Origin: Amycolatopsis sp. GM8
Lineage (GTDB): Bacteria; Actinomycetota; Actinomycetes; Mycobacteriales; Pseudonocardiaceae
DNA: 64,000 nucleotides
Assembly (NCBI RefSeq): GCF_021653975.1
Contig: NZ_JAJKFK010000007.1
Coordinates: 62,001 to 126,000, forward strand
Reading direction: 5' to 3'
Shown here: positions 59,759 to 64,000 of the stretch, in pieces
Position numbering within the stretch: position 1 is the stretch's first letter
How the letters are laid out: every line of letters starts with the position of its first letter
Translations under genes and position numbers: made by a program
Notes under the pieces: model-generated
The model's input: only the letters and a program-made list of their open reading frames with translations
Told to the model about the DNA's origin: nothing
Database searches by the model: none

Positions 59759-60667
59759 TCACCAGGACAGTTCTTCGCACCGTTTGGCCGACTCGCAGGG
59801 CTCGACCTGCAGGGTCGCGTGCTTGATCCGGTAGTTGTTCGCGAGCAGATTCTGGGCCTGTACAAGGACTTGCGCGGGTTCGGCGTGCTGCTCGACGGCG
59901 AGGTGCGCGGAGGCGACCTCCATGCCGGACGTCAGGGTCCACACGTGCAGGTCGTGCACATCGCGGACGCCGGCGAGCGCGGTGAGACCGGCCGCGATGC
60001 CCTCGACGTCGACGTCGGCGGGCGCGTGCTGGAAGAGGATGCGCAGCGCGCGGCCCGCGAGTTTGGCTGTGCGCGGCAGGACGAACAGTCCGATCGCGAC
60101 ACCGATGATCGGGTCGGCGTAGCGCCAGCCGGTGGTCAGCGTGATGGCGCCGCTGACCAGGACGCCCACGGAGCCGATCAGGTCGGCGAGGACTTCGAGA
60201 TACGCGCCGCGGACGTTGATGCTCTCCTTGGCGCCTTGTCTCAGGAGTGAGAAGGCTGCGATGTTCGCGACGAGCCCGGCTGTGGCCGTGAGCAGGACGG
60301 GAAGTCCTGGTACCGCGGGCGGATCGGTGATACGTCCGATGGCCTCGAACAGGACGTACGCGGCGACGCCGAAGAGGAGAACGGCATTGCCGAGCGCGGC
60401 GAGCACCTCTGCGCGGTAGAACCCGAAGGTGCGCCGGTATGTGGGTCCACTGCGGCGGGCGAGCATGATCGCCGCGAGCGCCATGCCGAGCCCGAGGACG
60501 TCGGTGAGCATGTGCGCCGCGTCGGAGATGAGGGCCAAGGAGCCGGTCAGTGCGCCGACGATGACCTCGACCACGAGGAACGCGGCGCCGATCGCGAGCG
60601 CCGCCACCAGGCGGGACACGTAGCGGCCGGAGGCGCTCGACACGCCGTGCCCGTGACCGTGACTCAT
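59759..60667 (-). CDS. Cation diffusion facilitator (CDF) metal exporter
   Basis: 302-residue proton/metal antiporter with six helices and a C-terminal cytoplasmic domain (HDLHVWTLTSG). N-terminal MSHGHGHG is a metal-catching stretch. The transport site has HMLTD in helix 2 and EVLAD in helix 5, where zinc-type CDFs usually have His in place of Glu. ATG at 60667 follows AGAGAGGGGG. A DtxR/IdeR-box-like site and a palindrome lie upstream. Confidence 0.88.
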   Translation of the reverse strand: MSHGHGHGVSSASGRYVSRLVAALAIGAAFLVVEVIVGALTGSLALISDAAHMLTDVLGLGMALAAIMLARRSGPTYRRTFGFYRAEVLAALGNAVLLFGVAAYVLFEAIGRITDPPAVPGLPVLLTATAGLVANIAAFSLLRQGAKESINVRGAYLEVLADLIGSVGVLVSGAITLTTGWRYADPIIGVAIGLFVLPRTAKLAGRALRILFQHAPADVDVEGIAAGLTALAGVRDVHDLHVWTLTSGMEVASAHLAVEQHAEPAQVLVQAQNLLANNYRIKHATLQVEPCESAKRCEELSW

Positions 60668-60699
60668 TCGGGCCCCCTCTCTGCGGCCAACATATAGCG

Positions 60700-60711
60700 A
60701 CATGCGCATGT
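60700..60711. promoter_or_regulatory. 12-bp palindrome upstream of the CDF gene
   Basis: ACATGCGCATGT is perfect and lies between minus-strand TTGCAT and TATATG elements spaced 15 bp. That position suits a metal sensor of the ArsR or MerR kind. Confidence 0.4.
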
Positions 60712-60718
60712 ATGCAAT

Positions 60719-60737
60719 ACAGGCTAGCCTAACCTGC
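60719..60737. promoter_or_regulatory. Candidate DtxR/IdeR iron box
   Basis: ACAGGCTAGCCTAACCTGC matches the iron-box consensus TTAGGTTAGSCTAACCTAA at 14 of 19 positions, and the core half sites AGGCTAG and CTAACCT are near-perfect inverted repeats. It lies 52 bp upstream of the CDF start. Confidence 0.5.
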
Positions 60738-60805
60738 CTTTGGAGGCTACCGCCTGGGGTGCGCTTTGCACACGGGGTACTCGCGGCCCGGACCGGGGCA
60801 TGCGC

Positions 60806-60811
60806 TAGGCT
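60806..60811 (+). promoter_or_regulatory. -10 element TAGGCT of the tRNA-Arg gene
   Basis: TAGGCT lies 22 bp before the tRNA 5' end. No clear -35 was seen. Confidence 0.4.
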
Positions 60812-60833
60812 CTACCAAGTCGCACGATGATGC

Positions 60834-60906
60834 GCCCTCGTAGCTCAGGGGATAGAGCACTGCCCTCCGGAGGCAGGTGTCGCAGGTTCGAATCCTGCCG
60901 AGGGCA
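60834..60906 (+). tRNA. tRNA-Arg(CCG)
   Basis: 73-nt cloverleaf: acceptor GCCCTCG/CGAGGGC, D-arm GCTCAGGGGATAGAGC, anticodon stem CTGCC/GGCAG with loop CTCCGGA (anticodon CCG at 60867-60869), and T-arm GCAGG/CCTGC with TTCGAAT. No CCA is encoded beyond A-CCC. It reads CGG, a frequent codon in this GC-rich genome. Confidence 0.96.
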
Positions 60907-60927
60907 CCCAGTTTGAACACACAAAAC

Positions 60928-60960
60928 CGGCCCCTACCAGCGCAAACGCGGTAGGGGCCG
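60928..60960 (+). terminator. Hairpin terminator after tRNA-Arg
   Basis: An 11-bp perfect stem (60928-60938 with 60950-60960) with a further GCG/CGC inner pairing lies 22 bp after the tRNA. ATTCATGTC follows, with few T residues. Confidence 0.65.
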
Positions 60961-60967
60961 ATTCATG

Positions 60968-61063
60968 TCATTCCCGTGAGCCCCGGCGAAACCCCGCGGC
61001 GTCGAGCGCGTCCTTGCGGCGACCGGTGATGAAAACCTTGGCGCCCTCGGCTCCTCGGCGTGG
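60968..61063 (-). pseudogene. Fragment of a short-chain dehydrogenase gene
   Basis: The minus strand encodes GAEGAKVFITGRRKDALDAA near a stop at 60968. This is the beta2-turn segment of SDR Rossmann folds that normally follows GGxxGIG. The glycine motif and everything after about 30 residues are absent, so only a short fragment remains, lying between tRNA-Arg and the TetR gene. Confidence 0.5.
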
Positions 61064-61091
61064 CCCCGCAGCAGGCGTGCAGCGCAGTGAG

Positions 61092-61688
61092 CTAATGCAC
61101 TGGGGTGGGCAGCAGCCGCGCGAGGGCGGACTGGGCCACGGTGGTGAGCGTGTCGATGTCCATGCCAGTGCGCCCGAGCGCGACGAGGCCGAGTTGGGTG
61201 ACGAGGACCGCGCGGGCAGTCTCGGCGGGGTCGGCGTCAGCGGCGAGGTCGCCTTCGCGCTGGGCGCGCTCCAGTGCCGCGCTGAGGATGGCGGCGATCG
61301 CGTCGTAGCTGCGGCGGGCCTCAGCGGCCACATCCGGAGCGTTGGTGGCCAGCTCGGCGTTGCTGTTGGCCAGCAAACAACCTCGACGCGCAACCGCACC
61401 GGTCGGGTCGTCGGTCGGGCTCAGCAGGAACTCGCTCACCACGTCGATCCCTCGCGCCGCGGACACCAGGCGCTCGCGCAGCATCAGCAGGTTCGCGTCG
61501 TCGTAGTTGCGCAGCACCCGCAAGAACAGGCTTCGCTTGTCTCCGAACGCCCCGTAGAGACTGCCCTTGCCCAGCCCGCTCACACGTAGCAGGTCATCCA
61601 TGGACGTCGCCGCGTAGCCCTTGTCCCAGAACTCGTCGCGGATAGCTCGAAGCACAAGATCTTCGTCGAACTCACGAGGCCGGGCCAT
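61092..61688 (-). CDS. TetR-family regulator
   Basis: 198-residue repressor. HTH region MARPREFDEDLVLRAIRD, then LLRVSGLGKGSLYGAFGDKR. The C-terminal ligand domain (RRGCLLANSNAEL) is typical of the AcrR/TetR_C group. It lies 13 bp downstream of the MFS stop on the same strand, so it may be the last gene of the SIP-MFS-TetR operon and feed back on it. Confidence 0.88.
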   Translation of the reverse strand: MARPREFDEDLVLRAIRDEFWDKGYAATSMDDLLRVSGLGKGSLYGAFGDKRSLFLRVLRNYDDANLLMLRERLVSAARGIDVVSEFLLSPTDDPTGAVARRGCLLANSNAELATNAPDVAAEARRSYDAIAAILSAALERAQREGDLAADADPAETARAVLVTQLGLVALGRTGMDIDTLTTVAQSALARLLPTPVH

Positions 61689-61701
61689 GCCCCCACCGTA
61701 C

Positions 61702-63198
61702 TTACCTGCCGGATCTCGATCGCGTTCTCCCGCCGGTGGCGAGGGCGACGACGATGGCGCCGGCGACGAAGGTGAGTGCGGCGCCGGTTTGAAGGGCTGT
61801 GGCGGCGCCGGTGACGAAGGCGTCCGTGATCTGGCCGTGCGCATTGGGCTGGTGGGCGATGGCCTCGGCGACCGTGCGGGGCACCGGGTCGAGGGTTTGC
61901 AGGACCGCGGGCAGGTGCCGGGTGAACACGGCCACGGTGATCGTCCCGACGATGGCGATGCCCAGTGCGCTACCGAGTTCACGCGTCGCGGATTGCAGGC
62001 CGCCCGCGACGCCGGCTTGTTCGGGTGGCAGCCCGGAGGTCAGCTCGGCCGTCAGGGTCGGTAGTGCGAGGGCGAAGCCGGTACCGAGGACGACGAGCCA
62101 GAGCGCGTAGACGATGAACGGTTGCCGAGTCGCGCAGGACAGGCCGAGCAGACCGCCGCTGATGAAGACGAACCCGGCCGCAAGCGTGACGGGGATGCCG
62201 ATCCGTGCTGTGAGTGCGGGAATGAGCCGCGATCCGACGAGGATGGGGATCGCAATGGGCAGGGTCGCGAAGCCGGCGGCGAGCACCGTGAACCCGCGCC
62301 CGTACTGCAGCAGCGAAGCATTGAGATAGAAGAGCCCGAAGCTGCCGAACCAGGTCACGAGCATGCCGAGGCTCGCGCTCGTCAGTAACGGTGAGCGGAA
62401 CAGGCGCGGGTCGAGCAGCGGATGCGTGACCCTCAGCTCGACGAACACCCAGCCGGCGCCCAGGACGACGGCGAGAGCGAACGAGCCGAGTACGACGCCG
62501 CTTCCCCAGCCGCGTGCAGGGCCTTCGATGATGCCAGCGAGCAGGGCGACGGACGCCGCCACCAGGAGGAGGGTGCCCGCCGGGTCGAGGCTGCGATGCG
62601 CACGCGGGCTCGGCTTCGCGATGACGGCGATGGCGACGGCGCACAGCAGTGCGAACGGGGCGACGCCCCAGAACAGCGTCTGCCAGGCTCCGGTGTTCAG
62701 CAGTCCCGCCCCCGCCGTGTTGCCGACGATGCCGCCCATGCCGGAAATCGCGCCCCAGATCGCGAGCGCCCGACGGCGTCGGTCCTCGCTGGTGGCGTGG
62801 ACCAGAACGCCGACGCAATTCGGGAGCACGAGGGCGGCACCGAGGCCGGAGACGATCCGCCCAGCCAGCAGCATGGGTACGGCCGTCGAGAGAGCCGAGA
62901 CCGTGGCTCCGGCGGCGAAGACGACCAGTCCGGTCACAAGGCTGCCTTTGCGGCCGAAGCGGTCGCCGATCGCCCCACCCGGGATGACGAGGCACGCGAA
63001 AACGATCACGTACGCGTCGACGATCCACAGCAGCTCGGAAGAGTCCGGGTGCAGGCCGCTGCCGGCGAGCAGCGGAATGGCCAGATTGATGGAGGCGACG
63101 AAACCGACGACGAGAAGCGTGCAGACGCAGACTGCGATCAGGACAAGAGTTTCACGCCGCCGTGTCGCGACGCTCGGGGCGAATTGGGTGGTGGTCAT
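61702..63198 (-). CDS. MFS exporter, DHA2 type
   Basis: 498-residue, 14-helix transporter. GGAIGDRFGRKGSLVTG is motif A, and ALVLPNCVGVLV with ISGMGGIVGNTAGAGLL forms motif C. ATG at 63198 overlaps the siderophore-interacting-protein stop in an ATGA, so the genes are coupled. Export of a siderophore or drug is inferred from that partner. Confidence 0.88.
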   Translation of the reverse strand: MTTTQFAPSVATRRRETLVLIAVCVCTLLVVGFVASINLAIPLLAGSGLHPDSSELLWIVDAYVIVFACLVIPGGAIGDRFGRKGSLVTGLVVFAAGATVSALSTAVPMLLAGRIVSGLGAALVLPNCVGVLVHATSEDRRRRALAIWGAISGMGGIVGNTAGAGLLNTGAWQTLFWGVAPFALLCAVAIAVIAKPSPRAHRSLDPAGTLLLVAASVALLAGIIEGPARGWGSGVVLGSFALAVVLGAGWVFVELRVTHPLLDPRLFRSPLLTSASLGMLVTWFGSFGLFYLNASLLQYGRGFTVLAAGFATLPIAIPILVGSRLIPALTARIGIPVTLAAGFVFISGGLLGLSCATRQPFIVYALWLVVLGTGFALALPTLTAELTSGLPPEQAGVAGGLQSATRELGSALGIAIVGTITVAVFTRHLPAVLQTLDPVPRTVAEAIAHQPNAHGQITDAFVTGAATALQTGAALTFVAGAIVVALATGGRTRSRSGR

Positions 63199-63983
63199 GA
63201 GCGGGCCTCGTGGTGGTCGCCACTCCCGGCCCGGCCCGCTCTCCAATAGCCGGACACCTCGAAGTGAGTCTGTGTGAACTCGCTGGTCCGGAGATGCTGA
63301 CGCAGGGGGCCGACGATGCCGGACTCACCGGCCGCCCACAGGTACGTGCGGACGTCGCCGCCAGGAGTCGCGTCGACGAGAGCGCGAGCGAGTTCGCCGG
63401 CGCCGGACCCGTCGATCCACTGCACGGTCAGATTCGGGTGCTCGGGCAGGGCGCGCTGTCCCCCCTCGGGGGCGACGACGAAAGCATCGATGTGCGCTTC
63501 AGCGGGCGCTTCCTCAAGCCACCGCTCGAGCGCGGGAAGGCCGGTTTCGTCGGCGCCGAGCACATAACGGTCGAAGCCCGCGGGGTAGATGGTGTAGCCA
63601 CGGGGGCCGAGCACACCCAGCTCATCTCCGTCGCTCGCGCCGATCGCCCACCGCCCTGCCGGGCCGTGCTCATGCAGCACGAAGTCCAGCGTCAGCAGGC
63701 GAGCATCGGAATCGAAGCGGCGGACGGTGTAGTCGCGGATGGCAAGCTCGACGCCGTCGGGTGCGGCGAGGCCGAGCGGACCGAGGGTGGGCATTTCGAG
63801 TACGCCCGTCGTTTCCTGCGGCACGACCACCTTTACGTGCGTCGCGGTCGTGAGACGCGGAAAGGGAAACTCGGGTTCGAGTTCGTCGCCGGTGAGCACG
63901 AAACGGCGCATGGTCGGCGACAGGGTTTCCGTGCGGGCGACGGTGAGGGTGCGCACCTTGGGCGGGTACGCGTGGCGGGTCAC
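63195..63983 (-). CDS. Siderophore-interacting FAD-binding reductase
   Basis: 262-residue flavoprotein that releases iron from ferric siderophores. N-terminal FAD-binding fold with MRRFVLTGDELEPEFPF and IRDYTVRRFD; C-terminal NAD-binding part with VLGADETGLPALERWLEE and YLWAAGESGIVGPLRQHLR. It starts with GTG at 63983, near the right edge; no clear ribosome-binding site is visible in the remaining 17 bases. Confidence 0.9.
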   Translation of the reverse strand: MTRHAYPPKVRTLTVARTETLSPTMRRFVLTGDELEPEFPFPRLTTATHVKVVVPQETTGVLEMPTLGPLGLAAPDGVELAIRDYTVRRFDSDARLLTLDFVLHEHGPAGRWAIGASDGDELGVLGPRGYTIYPAGFDRYVLGADETGLPALERWLEEAPAEAHIDAFVVAPEGGQRALPEHPNLTVQWIDGSGAGELARALVDATPGGDVRTYLWAAGESGIVGPLRQHLRTSEFTQTHFEVSGYWRAGRAGSGDHHEARS

Positions 63984-64000
63984 TTCGAGGGTGGACGTCA

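Noticed and set aside
60968-61399. 143-codon frame running through the TetR gene region
   Set aside because: Only its last 30 codons resemble a protein family (SDR); the rest is the shadow of the TetR gene in another frame.

Overview
The window is GC-rich chromosomal DNA of an actinomycete. Gene order and content point to the Pseudonocardiaceae, probably Amycolatopsis or a close relative; the genus is inferred from overall content and was not tested by alignment. The argS-lysA-hom-thrC-thrB-rho-rpmE-prfA-prmC-sua5-wecA-atp operon-DUF2550-pduO-murA order matches Mycobacterium tuberculosis Rv1292-Rv1315. Actinobacterial markers include NucS/EndoMS mismatch endonuclease, a MurA with Asp at the catalytic Cys position, an AfsR-type regulator, ethylmalonyl-CoA mutase (meaA) and many GTG or leaderless starts. 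No insertion sequence, prophage or CRISPR array was seen.

Layout. 1-9.9 kb: serB and ctaD on the minus strand, then a mixed block of small enzymes (phosphotransferase, two alpha/beta hydrolases, GNAT), a TetR/MFS efflux pair with a readable operator, and a phosphodiesterase. 9.9-10.7 kb: an FmdB-type zinc-ribbon protein, then about 600 bp of convergent intergenic DNA packed with long inverted repeats. 10.7-13.0 kb: a PTS-dependent dihydroxyacetone kinase operon, dhaKLM. 13.1-21.5 kb: a DUF3558-like lipoprotein, an SSS sodium/solute symporter with a small membrane partner, accessory enzymes, a PD-(D/E)XK-like protein beside nucS, a NUDIX hydrolase, a decayed vapBC module and an enoyl-CoA hydratase. 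21.8-26.0 kb: an AfsR/SARP-NB-ARC-TPR regulator divergent from a glycosyltransferase-like protein. 25.9-31.1 kb: ectoine uptake operon ehuBCDA and meaA. 31.2-36.4 kb: LysE exporter, VOC protein, murA, M16-like peptidase, corrinoid adenosyltransferase and an intact vapBC. 36.4-58.2 kb: the conserved energy/translation/amino-acid block on the minus strand. 58.3-64 kb: DUF3105-DUF305 pair, a CDF metal exporter behind an iron-box-like site, tRNA-Arg(CCG), and a TetR/MFS/siderophore-interacting-protein cluster running off the right edge.

Functional links. PrmC methylates the GGQ glutamine of PrfA, and the two genes share an operon whose gap now holds a dead vapBC module. The AdoCbl made with the PduO-type adenosyltransferase serves the MeaA mutase. 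DhaK and DhaL depend on phosphate relayed by DhaM. ThrB, ThrC, Hom and LysA form a translationally coupled aspartate-family operon.

The most unusual sequence is the structured region at 10153-10572. It holds a 155-nt quasi-palindrome, two back-to-back 8-bp hairpins, and a 131-nt element that folds on paper into a nested stem closing a four-way junction with no unpaired junction nucleotides. A second notable signal is a terminator-like hairpin followed at once by a promoter between atpD and atpC.
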